Source of the DNA: an uncultured Bacteroidales bacterium
GTDB lineage: Bacteria; Bacteroidota; Bacteroidia; Bacteroidales; FEN-979
Length of the DNA stretch: 64,000 bases
Reading direction: 5' to 3'
Assembly: GCA_903959905.1 (NCBI GenBank)
Contig: CAJBYO010000025.1
Location: 19,264 to 83,263, forward strand
The position numbers were made by a program, and so were the translations under genes. Shown here in pieces: positions 26,130 through 35,224 of the stretch; position 1 is the first letter of the stretch, and each line of letters opens with the position of its first letter. The notes under the pieces were generated by a model. The model was not told the DNA's origin. It saw only the letters and a program-made list of their open reading frames with translations, and ran no database searches.

Positions 26130-27826
26130 TTTTGTTTTTTGTTTAACAACACAAGCTTTTTTATGATCCTTTCTTTCTCGTTCCACCGGGGAATCACCAA
26201 TGACAAAGCGTGGCGGTAAGCTGCCTGTGCATGCAACCACATCTCCTTTTTGGTATAATAATCGCCAATCAGGTCGTAAACCTCATAATAGCTGGGATTA
26301 GAAGCCCGGAATTCATCAAGGAAAGAACCTGGCAGCATGTCGGGGTTGCTGTTACGGAGCACTATTTTCAGCTGTTTCCTCATCTCCCTGAAACGGATGA
26401 AGTGTTTGTAACCGTCCGATTGCAGAAAGGGATCAGGCTGTATCTGTTTGTCCTGCTCTGTTATTTCAACCTTTGGCTGAACAGCGGCAAAGTTATGAAA
26501 AATTTTAAACAGGTCGTAACATACATATGACCCGATTTGCCACGGGGTGGTGGAGACCCAGACGAGCAGTTTTTCCGGCATGAAAATGACTGAATGATGC
26601 GCAATCAGCTGGTTCATTGCCTTTTCATTGCCCATGCCGATATCAGCATCATTCAGTCCGCGCTGATCCCGGAGGATCCCGGCTACGTCGCAGTAATCCA
26701 TGGCAGGGTGGTTGGTGATATCCTGGATGAGCCGTTTGTACCGGTATACCGAAGCATTCTCATTTTTATTCCTGATGTTCATCGGGTCGGAAGCAAACGC
26801 AGGAGATTGAAAGTGGTTTGCACAGGCAATATAGGTTCCTACAGGGGTGACAAGGGCAATTTTGCCGGGCGATTTTTCAATGATTGCCGCCTTACGGTCT
26901 TTTGCAGAGCCAACCAGGATGGACTCTGATACGAAAGTCTCGCGTTTGCCTGCAATGGCATATGCTTCGCTGATATTGGAGGCGTATTGAAGGATTTCCC
27001 TGGCCAGGATCGATATCGGTGTTCGGGCTGAAACGGGTATGTCTGATTTGGCTGCGTTGATGGTTACCGTCAGCCCTGCTTCATTCATGCCCGAAACGGT
27101 GCCGATCATTCCGCCCCAGGTGATCATCATGAAACCATGCCCCTTTTCAGGTTTCTCGAAGCAAACAATTTTGTTTCGGGCAAATTCATCTCCGACATAG
27201 AAATCAAAGTTGCGCCCGATGATCATGGAACTGTCTTTTGACCTTTCGTCCCACACCCCAAAGCTGGTACATCCTACCAGGCTGTAATCCTGCAGTGCAT
27301 GGCCGATATCGTGGGCCGAATGATAATTGAGGATGCGCTGGTAGCTTGATCCGATGGATGAAAATTCATCCGATGCGGCAATCGAAACCCCGTAAATCTC
27401 CTGCTTATATTCGTCGGCGATGTATTTGTCAATATCACGGTTGAACCAATAAATGAAATATTTCAGGAAGTGAAGATAAATACCGGATGGAATCATTTCA
27501 CGGATCTGGTCAATGAACGCTTTTTCCTGGCCCCTGATAAGCTGTTTCGACAGTTTTCCGTTGATCACACCCCGTTCAAAAGGCTTTCCTTCCAGGTACA
27601 TTTCCCACAGGCCGCTGGAGCTTTTCTTCAGCCAGTTGGGGCCGATCCTGTAAAAATCAGGTGACGGATTTGTAAGCACCAGCGCGGCAGTATCTGCACC
27701 TACCCTTTCAGGGGGGTGAATAAGCGTCCTGAAATGAAACCAGGTGCCTCCAATGATAACGATCGCCATCAATAGCATCATTGGCCTGGTGATCCGTCTC
27801 AGCCTGCTTTTTTTTATATCAGGCAT
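26126..27826 (-). CDS. C45 family (acyl-CoA:6-APA acyltransferase-like) Ntn hydrolase/acyltransferase
   Basis: 566 aa with one N-terminal membrane anchor (about residues 16-30). The C45/AAT fold is visible: Cys186 in LVGCTSFG is the N-terminal nucleophile after self-cleavage, followed by IIGRNFDF and MNEAGLTVTIN, all typical of this family. The last 60 residues look like one TPR-type helical hairpin (YDLIGDYYTKKEMWLHAQAAYRHAL outline). Family members form or break amide bonds with acyl donors. Coupled by a 4-bp overlap to the radical SAM gene and 8 bp to the FAD oxidoreductase gene, it probably acts on the same product on the periplasmic face. Confidence 0.85.
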   Translation of the reverse strand: MPDIKKSRLRRITRPMMLLMAIVIIGGTWFHFRTLIHPPERVGADTAALVLTNPSPDFYRIGPNWLKKSSSGLWEMYLEGKPFERGVINGKLSKQLIRGQEKAFIDQIREMIPSGIYLHFLKYFIYWFNRDIDKYIADEYKQEIYGVSIAASDEFSSIGSSYQRILNYHSAHDIGHALQDYSLVGCTSFGVWDERSKDSSMIIGRNFDFYVGDEFARNKIVCFEKPEKGHGFMMITWGGMIGTVSGMNEAGLTVTINAAKSDIPVSARTPISILAREILQYASNISEAYAIAGKRETFVSESILVGSAKDRKAAIIEKSPGKIALVTPVGTYIACANHFQSPAFASDPMNIRNKNENASVYRYKRLIQDITNHPAMDYCDVAGILRDQRGLNDADIGMGNEKAMNQLIAHHSVIFMPEKLLVWVSTTPWQIGSYVCYDLFKIFHNFAAVQPKVEITEQDKQIQPDPFLQSDGYKHFIRFREMRKQLKIVLRNSNPDMLPGSFLDEFRASNPSYYEVYDLIGDYYTKKEMWLHAQAAYRHALSLVIPRWNEKERIIKKLVLLNKKQK

Positions 27827-29318
27827 GGTTAATCTTTTTCATGAGATATTCGAGTCCCAGGATCTCGCCACAGGTTACAACGGAACCAATGGTGACGCCG
27901 AGAACGCCATGCAGGTTGGTATTTTGCCCTGTAAAATAAAAATTGGGGATTTTGGTTTTTGGCATGACCGTTGTCAGCAGCGGTTCTTCAAAGTTTTTCT
28001 GGATCCCGTAGAGTGATCCCTCTTCGGTTCCCGTATAATCCCTGTAGGTGAGGGGAGTAGATATTTCAATGTGTTCAATGGATGTCCGCAGTTGTGGAAA
28101 TTTCGCGAAAACCAGGTCAAGCAGTTTATTTGCTTTCTCCTGCTTGAATTCCTCGTAATCCAAACCCCTTTTACCGACACGTGTGTTCTCCCATGATTTA
28201 AACTCATCGTAAGGCATATAGGACATGATTGTCAGGGTTTCTGCAAATTCCTGGCCCTTTTTATGACAGGCAGTTGAGAGAAGGAACATCCCGGGCCAGT
28301 GATCTGCTGTTGCAGAAGCTTCACTCCAAACATCCATTCCGGCATGGAAATAATAATTATAATTGAGGTACGGAAATGACCCATGCTTTAAACCAATGTA
28401 TAAAATGAATGACGGTGCCGTGTTTTGAAGTGAAGCAATCCTTTTCTGGTAAGCAGGGCGAACCATTTCGGAAGGCATCATGGCAAGCGTTGCGGCAGGA
28501 TGAATATCGGAGATGAGGATGTTTGACAGGTAAAGGTCACCCTGCTTGGTTTTCAGAAAAAAATGCTGATTCTGCTGCTCAATGGCAACAACTTCACGCC
28601 TTGTAATGACTGTTCCGCCGAAGGCAGTGACAGACTGAACCAGCGAACGCGAAACCTGGTCGCTTCCGCCGATGATACGGTATGACCCTGAAATGAAGGA
28701 ATGGTTTATCAGTGAAGAAACATGCAATGGAGTCACACTGCTTCCGCCATAGAGGTAATTATTGCCTGCAACAACATCACCGAGACTTATTCCTGAAGCG
28801 GATAAAATTCCGTTAAATTGCTGGTTGATCATCGTTACAGCACTCTGGCTGGTATAATGGTATTCCCGGTGGTCTTTCGGCAGTTCAAGGTTGTAAAGGG
28901 GAAAAGCTGCTACAACATCCCTGATTTTGCACAGGTACTGGTTAATTGCATCTTTCCCCCCTGGAAAATGGTACAGCAATTGTGTTGTAAAATTGTCAAA
29001 GCCCTGGGCAAGCGGGAACTCGTGGTCACCGAAAGCAATCTTGTCAAAGCAATCCGGATCAAGTTGCTGAAGTTCAAGTTCATCCAGGAGATTAAAGTAT
29101 TTCCAGTAGCGCGACAGGGTTTGACCGGCTCCAAGGGCCCCTACATAATGCACCCCGGTTTCAAATTTATACCCGTGCCGTTTGAATGTCTGCAGGTTTC
29201 CGCCCGGCTGACCCTGTTTCTCCAGGATACATACCCTGAAGCCTTCCTTACCCAGGATATACCCGCAAAGAAGGCCACCAAGGCCAGAACCGATAATGAT
29301 TACGTCGTATTTTTCCAT
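27819..29318 (-). CDS. CrtI-like FAD-dependent oxidoreductase (phytoene desaturase/isomerase family)
   Basis: Start chosen at ATG 29318 (MEKYDVIIIGSGLGG, 499 aa). The N-terminal dinucleotide-binding motif GSGLGG (10-15) with ILEKQGQPGGNLQTF, and the C-terminal NFYFTGQN..GVLGVTIGS, are diagnostic of phytoene desaturase/carotene isomerase-type flavoproteins. No carotenoid genes (crtB, crtE) are present. CrtI-like proteins also occur in flexirubin/aryl-polyene-type and proposed ladderane loci, where desaturation or isomerisation of a polyene chain is suspected. First gene of the left-half minus-strand operon. Confidence 0.88.
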   Translation of the reverse strand: MEKYDVIIIGSGLGGLLCGYILGKEGFRVCILEKQGQPGGNLQTFKRHGYKFETGVHYVGALGAGQTLSRYWKYFNLLDELELQQLDPDCFDKIAFGDHEFPLAQGFDNFTTQLLYHFPGGKDAINQYLCKIRDVVAAFPLYNLELPKDHREYHYTSQSAVTMINQQFNGILSASGISLGDVVAGNNYLYGGSSVTPLHVSSLINHSFISGSYRIIGGSDQVSRSLVQSVTAFGGTVITRREVVAIEQQNQHFFLKTKQGDLYLSNILISDIHPAATLAMMPSEMVRPAYQKRIASLQNTAPSFILYIGLKHGSFPYLNYNYYFHAGMDVWSEASATADHWPGMFLLSTACHKKGQEFAETLTIMSYMPYDEFKSWENTRVGKRGLDYEEFKQEKANKLLDLVFAKFPQLRTSIEHIEISTPLTYRDYTGTEEGSLYGIQKNFEEPLLTTVMPKTKIPNFYFTGQNTNLHGVLGVTIGSVVTCGEILGLEYLMKKINHA

Positions 29319-29356
29319 ACTTCGGGGAACACGAGAAAATACCCGGACCCCCACTG

Positions 29357-29364
29357 CAAAAGTA
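29357..29364 (-). promoter_or_regulatory. Candidate -7 element upstream of the left-half operon
   Basis: TACTTTTG on the minus strand, 38 bp before the start codon at 29318, matches TAnnTTTG. The upstream element is poor: ATTG lies only about 15 bp away. Confidence 0.3.
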
Positions 29365-29436
29365 ACAAGAAAGGTTTGACAATTTTTTCCTTTCCACTCC
29401 GTTATAATGATAAAACCTACCTATGGCATGAGTTTA

Positions 29437-29458
29437 CTTTTTTGAACCGTCAAAAAAG
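29437..29458. promoter_or_regulatory. Perfect 9-bp hairpin just before the 180-aa gene
   Basis: CTTTTTTGA (29437-29445) and TCAAAAAAG (29450-29458) are exact inverted repeats around ACCG. The hairpin ends 9 bp before the ATG at 29468, where it would cover the ribosome entry region of a plus-strand transcript. Confidence 0.5.
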
Positions 29459-29467
29459 CTGAAAATT

Positions 29468-30010
29468 ATGAAAACTCACGTATTGCCTGCGTTTTTGCCA
29501 TTTATTATGTTGCTATGGGCAACAAACCCCTGTTCTTCACAACCTCCTTCCACGATTGACCGGCCTGCTGTTGCAGATACCGGGACATTTTTTCTGTATG
29601 TCAATTATTGCGGCCGACAATACAACAGGAGCATGCAGCAACACGAGTGGGTGATAACGGCCTTGAAACTTCCAGCACACATGTTGAAACAGTTACCCAG
29701 GCTAAAAAATGAAAGCCCATATTCTGCAAGGAACCGAAGGATTTACCTGAAGCAGCAGGAGATTATCAGTCAGTATGCAGACAGGAAACTTGTCGTGAAG
29801 GTCAACAGGAAAAAGTTCAACAATTTCTATCCCAATGGCTTGAAAAAAGGAGAGATCATTGATCAGCTGGAATTTGACCGCTGGAACTTCCGGGAGATTC
29901 CCGTCACCCCACCGCCACCAGGTCAGCAACATTGGGATGAGTATGACTACAGGAAATGGAGGGTCACCGATCCTATGAATATAAAGTACAAGATGATTAT
30001 GTCTACCTAG
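29468..30010 (+). CDS. Secreted protein of unknown function inside the biosynthetic locus
   Basis: 180 aa with a signal peptide (LPAFLPFIMLLWATNPCSSQ). No family recognised. The mature protein is basic, with Tyr/Arg/Lys-rich stretches (ARNRRIYLKQQE, VNRKKFNNFYPNG) and a Pro run (TPPPPGQQ). It is transcribed against the flanking minus-strand genes and converges on the MMPL fusion gene with 7 bp between stops. The opposite strand and separate leader hairpin suggest independent control. Probably periplasmic. Confidence 0.7.
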   Translation: MKTHVLPAFLPFIMLLWATNPCSSQPPSTIDRPAVADTGTFFLYVNYCGRQYNRSMQQHEWVITALKLPAHMLKQLPRLKNESPYSARNRRIYLKQQEIISQYADRKLVVKVNRKKFNNFYPNGLKKGEIIDQLEFDRWNFREIPVTPPPPGQQHWDEYDYRKWRVTDPMNIKYKMIMST

Positions 30011-30017
30011 GTTCCTT

Positions 30018-33000
30018 TTAAATTTTTGGAAGTTCCTGGCGGGCACGTATCACAAATAAGTTGTTTGACGTCACTTTCTTGTTGTCAATAACCTCCATGG
30101 AAAGGCCTGGTTCGTTCACAATGGCTTTAATCCTTCCTGCAGAGGTGAAATGCAATGTATTTCCTGCCGCGGAGGTTTTGTTGAAGCCGATTCGTGTTGA
30201 GAAAAATTCAGTTAAACGGGAACGCCGATGGCGGCTTTCCAGTTCCGAATTTGCTTCCCTGATCAGGATCACACCGCCCGGCAGCAGGTTTTGAATGCAC
30301 TTCCGCAGGAGTTCATCCTGCTTTTCAGGTGCCAGGTAGTGTAAAACATCACCCAGCACAAATCCGTTTTTAGGGGTAATTTCAAATTCTGAAACATCGG
30401 CAGTCCGGAATGAAATCCTGTCATTCTTTGAAAAGCAGTTGCGGGCGATGGCAATTTTTCCCTCATCATAATCCACCCCGGTAACGATCCGTTCGTCACT
30501 GGTAAACATCAGCATGTAGGATATAAATCCATAGCCGCAGCCCAGGTCAAGAATCTCACCTCGTCGAGGAAGCAGTTTGTTAAAGATCTCATAGTTGTTT
30601 TCAAGTCTGAGTTTCACCCTCATGTACCATTCCAGAACCGGTCCCTTCATGACATAATTGAGGGACAAAAGCCTGCGGTAATAATGTGCATCGCCTTCTT
30701 CTGCTTTGAATTGTGTGTAATTTTTAATGTACCACCGGCGAAACATTTTTGCACGGTCCTGGTAAGTAACTCCAAAAGAACCGTCATTGCAGGAAACCCG
30801 GTTGAAAATTTTCATCCTGAAACTGTTCGGCCTTCCCCAGATTGCGCCTTTAGGCAGGAAATCGCCGGTGCCGAATACCATCACCGGCAGAATGTCAATC
30901 TCCAGTTTTTCAGCCAGGTAGAACGCCCCCCGGTGAAAACGCTGAATTTTCTGATCATACGACCGGTGAGCCTCAGGGAAGATGACAATGGAAAACCCCT
31001 CCGTCACCTTTTCCCGCAACAGGTCCATAATGCTGTCGATCCCGTTGTCGACATTGTAAAAATTCGCGAGCCGCGCAATGGGACCGAAAATAGGGGAGCG
31101 GTATACCCAGGAGGTGGTGAGGATGATAATCTTCGGGTAAAGCCGTAAAAAAGCCGGCGTTTCGATCAGGCTCTGATGGTTGCTGATGATGATGGCCGGT
31201 TTGGTGAAATCCTCAGCCTGCTCATTGATGAGTTTCCTGTCAAAGGCAAAAGTAAAGGCAATGTATGCCCTGGTGAGACCGTGAAACAGGTGGTGAAACA
31301 ACATCTCCTTTTTCTTTCTCTTCACCGGCAGAAGGAAGTTGATCAGCGTTCCAAGGATCATCAGAATCAATGCGATGGTGATGATGTTGCCCCAGGTTAT
31401 TATGGTCTTAAGCACAATTCTGGCAGTTACCGGGAACTTGTTTTGTTGCACCCTGTTCAGGATGGTCATATTAAAAATCAACGGTTGAAAAACAAATGAA
31501 ACAATTACCACAATGATTATTCCCACAACAGAAACAAGGGCAATGGAATTAAGTGCCGGGTGGCGGGTGAAAAACAGCACACCTACTCCAATCAGCGTTG
31601 TCAGTGAGGAAAGCAGGATAGAGACCTTGTAGGTGGGCAGATCATCCTTTCCGAATGTAAGTTTATGCTGTAACCCGCGCATCATAAGGATGCTGTAATC
31701 TACACCAAGGCCAAAGATGAACGACGATATGATGATGTTGAAAATATTGAACCGGGTGCCTGTGATGCCCATGAACCCGAGGGTGATCAGCCAGCTGAAG
31801 AACATTGGCAAGGCCGTCATAAGGCCGAGGCCCAGCCTGCCAAACGAAATGATGAGCAGGAGCGTTACAAAAATCATGGAAAGCTTTACCAGCAGGTCAA
31901 AATCATGTTTGACATTTTCAATGAATTGCCTGGTGAGTTTTTGCCTGTCAAAGATGACATACTGTGATCCGGGAGGGAAGGCTTTGTATACCTGTTCCCT
32001 GTTGGCTTCACGCACTTTCAGGATGACAGGGGCAAGTGACAGGCCGGGTTTGATGGTCAGCCAGTCGGCAATCATGGGGTTTTTAATATCCAACTCCGTG
32101 ATCGTAAGAGGATGGTATTGGTAATCCAGCCGGTTAAGGAAGGTATTAAATGCGTCAGCACGAAACCCCGATTTTTTGGCGCAGGCAGTAAGGGTTTCTT
32201 TTAACCGCTGTTTTTTCTCAACCGTCCAGTACCTGGCCCATCGGGCTGTTTTAACCCGTTGCGACGAGTCGGAGGTAAGCAATGCACCGGCACTGGCAAC
32301 ACCCTGGATGGTTCCGTTGCTCAGCAGCCGCTGAACTTTGCCGGCAAGACGATCGTGAATTCTCAGGGCTTCCTCGGTGGTGTTGCCGGTGGCAACGAGG
32401 TAGACATTTTTAAGCTTATAGTTGCTGATTTTATCGAGGTCGGATTCAGCCTGCGTAAGCTGAGGTGTAGTCATGCTGAGTGCCGACATATTTTTCTCAA
32501 ATTCAACTTTCCCTGCAAACCAGGTGCTCGCAACCCCGGCAATCAGCAGTAAGATCGCAAGCCATTGCCTGCGCTCATAGCGGATTGCGGCCATTCGGTC
32601 AATAAAATTGAATTGTGCCGGCTGATTCACTGGTGCAATCATCAGCTTGAGAAAGTGAGGGAGGATCAGTAGGGTGAAAAAGGCTGCGCCCAGCACACTG
32701 ACAGCGGCAAACCACCCCAGGTCCTGCAGTACCGTGGAACCAAGGAATGTCAGGCAAAGGAAGGCCCCTGCCGATGTGAGGCAGCAGAGGACGATGGCCA
32801 GTGACATTTCCCGCAGGGTGAGTTCGATATCGCGATTCTTCCTGTAATGGTTGACCAGGTAAAGTGAATAATCCACGATCAGCCCGAGGATGACAGAGCC
32901 AATGCCAAGTGATATGGCTGAAATTTTGCCTTTAACCAGGAAAAGAACAGCAAGGGCCAGGGCTCCGCCGAAAAGGGCTGGCAACATCCCCATCAGCGGG

Positions 33001-33890
33001 ATCTTTATGTTTTTGAAATACCACCCGAGCAATATGATGATCAGCAGCACCGCAATGGAAAGGGTGAGTATGATGTCTTTCTTCAACTGCCTGGCATTGC
33101 AAACCGCCACCGCGGTGCCTCCGAAATATTGAATTTTAACCAGCGAATCCGGCCTTTTAACCTGGTTCGCAATCACCTGGTCAAGTTGCTTGATCAGCTT
33201 GTCATTTCGTGAGGTTTCACTTGCAGGATAGGCAGGAACAATGAAAATGAGCAGATGGCGCAGGTCTTTGGTAAATACGCATCCATTGTATAATTCAAAG
33301 TTATCATCGGCCCTGAGTGATTTCAGTTTTGAAAAGGCGATGTTTGAAATTCCCAGGGGATCCTGCTGAATTCTTTTTTTGAGCACCATGCTGGCCGGGG
33401 AGGAGAGAATCCTGAAGTCTTTTTCCAGCGATTTTGAAATGATTTCCGGGGTGATAAGACTGTCAATTATTTTAAAATCAGATTTTTCAATGAAGACGGG
33501 CAGATGGTCCAGAACCAGATTCATCATATCAGTCATGGTTGTATCCGAGGCCATGAACGATATATTACGGATGCTGCCGGAATCAGCGCAGGCCCTGAGC
33601 GAATCAGTAAACCGCTGGCCGCAGGCCACCAGGTCGTCCGGGTTGATACTGGTGCCGGAATCTTTTGATGTTATGTCAACAATTAATTTATCACTCAGGT
33701 CAAGGTTTTTGATTACTTCGCCGGATCTGTCACTGTTTATTCTGTTTGCTGAAGATTGGGTAATGTTCTCTTCAAATCTGATCTGTAAAGCCAGGAAGCC
33801 TGTAACAATGCATAAAACAAGCACCAACAGAAAGAATACTGCTTTCCTCCTGTGGAAATAATGATAAATATGTATCAGCAGATCAGACAT
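30018..33890 (-). CDS. Three-domain protein: MMPL/RND transporter, PlsC-like acyltransferase, class I methyltransferase
   Basis: Start chosen at ATG 33890 (MSDLLIHIYHYF, 1290 aa). Residues 1 to about 860 are an MMPL/RND exporter with two six-helix halves and two large periplasmic loops (LGLIVDYSLY and FGLGVDYSILM carry the transmembrane Asp). About 880-1075 is a lysophospholipid acyltransferase domain with NHQSLIE and FPEAHR, and 1090-1290 a methyltransferase with LDLGCGYG near 1114. This fusion is known from Bacteroidota flexirubin/aryl-polyene-type loci, where it is thought to export and acylate the product. The acyltransferase box reads HX4E in place of HX4D. Its start overlaps the glycosyltransferase gene by 8 bp. 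Confidence 0.92.
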   Translation of the reverse strand: MSDLLIHIYHYFHRRKAVFFLLVLVLCIVTGFLALQIRFEENITQSSANRINSDRSGEVIKNLDLSDKLIVDITSKDSGTSINPDDLVACGQRFTDSLRACADSGSIRNISFMASDTTMTDMMNLVLDHLPVFIEKSDFKIIDSLITPEIISKSLEKDFRILSSPASMVLKKRIQQDPLGISNIAFSKLKSLRADDNFELYNGCVFTKDLRHLLIFIVPAYPASETSRNDKLIKQLDQVIANQVKRPDSLVKIQYFGGTAVAVCNARQLKKDIILTLSIAVLLIIILLGWYFKNIKIPLMGMLPALFGGALALAVLFLVKGKISAISLGIGSVILGLIVDYSLYLVNHYRKNRDIELTLREMSLAIVLCCLTSAGAFLCLTFLGSTVLQDLGWFAAVSVLGAAFFTLLILPHFLKLMIAPVNQPAQFNFIDRMAAIRYERRQWLAILLLIAGVASTWFAGKVEFEKNMSALSMTTPQLTQAESDLDKISNYKLKNVYLVATGNTTEEALRIHDRLAGKVQRLLSNGTIQGVASAGALLTSDSSQRVKTARWARYWTVEKKQRLKETLTACAKKSGFRADAFNTFLNRLDYQYHPLTITELDIKNPMIADWLTIKPGLSLAPVILKVREANREQVYKAFPPGSQYVIFDRQKLTRQFIENVKHDFDLLVKLSMIFVTLLLIISFGRLGLGLMTALPMFFSWLITLGFMGITGTRFNIFNIIISSFIFGLGVDYSILMMRGLQHKLTFGKDDLPTYKVSILLSSLTTLIGVGVLFFTRHPALNSIALVSVVGIIIVVIVSFVFQPLIFNMTILNRVQQNKFPVTARIVLKTIITWGNIITIALILMILGTLINFLLPVKRKKKEMLFHHLFHGLTRAYIAFTFAFDRKLINEQAEDFTKPAIIISNHQSLIETPAFLRLYPKIIILTTSWVYRSPIFGPIARLANFYNVDNGIDSIMDLLREKVTEGFSIVIFPEAHRSYDQKIQRFHRGAFYLAEKLEIDILPVMVFGTGDFLPKGAIWGRPNSFRMKIFNRVSCNDGSFGVTYQDRAKMFRRWYIKNYTQFKAEEGDAHYYRRLLSLNYVMKGPVLEWYMRVKLRLENNYEIFNKLLPRRGEILDLGCGYGFISYMLMFTSDERIVTGVDYDEGKIAIARNCFSKNDRISFRTADVSEFEITPKNGFVLGDVLHYLAPEKQDELLRKCIQNLLPGGVILIREANSELESRHRRSRLTEFFSTRIGFNKTSAAGNTLHFTSAGRIKAIVNEPGLSMEVIDNKKVTSNNLFVIRARQELPKI

Positions 33891-35070
33891 GGTTCTTCCT
33901 GAAAAACCGGAGAAGGAGGTAGGAGACCGGGGCAAGGGTGATCACCAGGACTATACCAAGGAGGATACTGCCAATCAGGTACTGAACAAGGTTTTCCCTG
34001 ATCCAGTGAAGGCCAATCCCGGAATCGTAGCTCATATCAGATATATTCTCGCCCATGACTATTCCTCCCATTACGTAACTCAGGAATATAACGAAAGGCA
34101 GCATCGGAGGCATACTGATGTTGGAGGCTGTAACAGCCACAAATTTGTTGAGTTTGAAAACATGTGCCAGTCCAAGCGTGGTCACGATCTGCCATCCCCA
34201 GATGGGGGCCACACCAATGAACAACCCCAGTGCGATCGACATGGCCAGTTTGGCATTTGAATCCTCACTGTTTACAATGTACTCCATGAAAAACTCACGG
34301 ACAGATTTTTTACGCAATCCTTTAAAGAATACCAGCGGCCTTACCCACAGCAAAGCAATGAAAACCATGATGCTGTTCACGATGCTGACACGCGTAAAAT
34401 CCCTGAATTTTCTGAAATGTGATACACGCACATCCTTAGGGGCGTAATATACCCTTACCGGAAGTGATAGTACTTTAACACCGTGCCAGGCAAGCCTTAC
34501 GAGTATTTCCACCTCGTATTCATATTTTGTTGAGTACAGTTTTTTGATCTTTTTCACCTCCTCAAGCGGGTATAACCGGTAGCCTGTTTGAACATCATCA
34601 ACGGTTATGCCGGTTTCCACCTTAAACCAGAAAATGGAGAACTTATGGCCGAAACTGCTGGTGCCGGGCACCGCTTCGCCCGACATGTCGCGGGCTCCGA
34701 GGATCATGGAGCCCGGATGCTGTTCGATCATATCCAGGAACAATGGTAAATCATCGGGAAAATGCTGGCCATCGCTGTCAATGGTTATCGCGTACCGGTA
34801 TCCTTGTTCAGTTGCATATTTAAAACCTTGCCTTAAGGCCCATCCTTTGCCGGTATTAACAGGTATGTCTATTCTCTGAACAGTTTTGAATTTATCAATG
34901 ATCAGGGATGTCCGGTCTGTTGATCCGTCGTTTACAACGATCACATCTCGTGTGTATTGTAAAACCCCCGTGATCACAGCTTCGAGCGCATGGTCGTTAT
35001 TATAGGTGGGGATGATGACACAGCAGCTCAGCTCAGAAAATTTTTGCTGCGTTACAGATTGGTCAGACAT
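33883..35070 (-). CDS. GT2 glycosyltransferase fused to a DUF2062 membrane domain
   Basis: 395 aa. Residues 15-235 are a GT-A family 2 domain of the polyprenyl-phosphate type: CCVIIPTYNN, VVNDGSTD and TIDSDGQHFPDD (the DxD-like metal site), then DVQTGYRLYP. A TM segment near 235-255 leads to the DUF2062 domain (about 270-385) with GLFIGVAPIWGWQ and several hydrophobic helices. GT2-DUF2062 proteins accompany the MMPL fusion in flexirubin/aryl-polyene-type loci. Likely role: adding a sugar or other head group to the lipid product on the inner face of the membrane. Confidence 0.9.
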   Translation of the reverse strand: MSDQSVTQQKFSELSCCVIIPTYNNDHALEAVITGVLQYTRDVIVVNDGSTDRTSLIIDKFKTVQRIDIPVNTGKGWALRQGFKYATEQGYRYAITIDSDGQHFPDDLPLFLDMIEQHPGSMILGARDMSGEAVPGTSSFGHKFSIFWFKVETGITVDDVQTGYRLYPLEEVKKIKKLYSTKYEYEVEILVRLAWHGVKVLSLPVRVYYAPKDVRVSHFRKFRDFTRVSIVNSIMVFIALLWVRPLVFFKGLRKKSVREFFMEYIVNSEDSNAKLAMSIALGLFIGVAPIWGWQIVTTLGLAHVFKLNKFVAVTASNISMPPMLPFVIFLSYVMGGIVMGENISDMSYDSGIGLHWIRENLVQYLIGSILLGIVLVITLAPVSYLLLRFFRKNHV

Positions 35071-35102
35071 AGGTCGGAAGAAACATGGGGTTTTCAGAGG
35101 GG

Positions 35103-35110
35103 CAAAGGTA
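35103..35110 (-). promoter_or_regulatory. Candidate -7 element for the glycosyltransferase/MMPL pair
   Basis: TACCTTTG on the minus strand, 32 bp upstream of the ATG at 35070, matches TAnnTTTG, with no good TTTG partner upstream. Confidence 0.3.
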
Positions 35111-35224
35111 GGATTATTTAAGATGGTTTGGTAAGGTTGGAGTGTTGATATTTTGGTTGCCGGGTGCAGGTCAGCCGAAAATTACCTTTCAGTGCCAAGT
35201 GGTATTTTTACTTAATTTTGACCC

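Noticed and set aside
27819..29318. Carotenoid biosynthesis by the CrtI-like protein
   Set aside because: No phytoene synthase, cyclase or GGPP synthase gene is present nearby.
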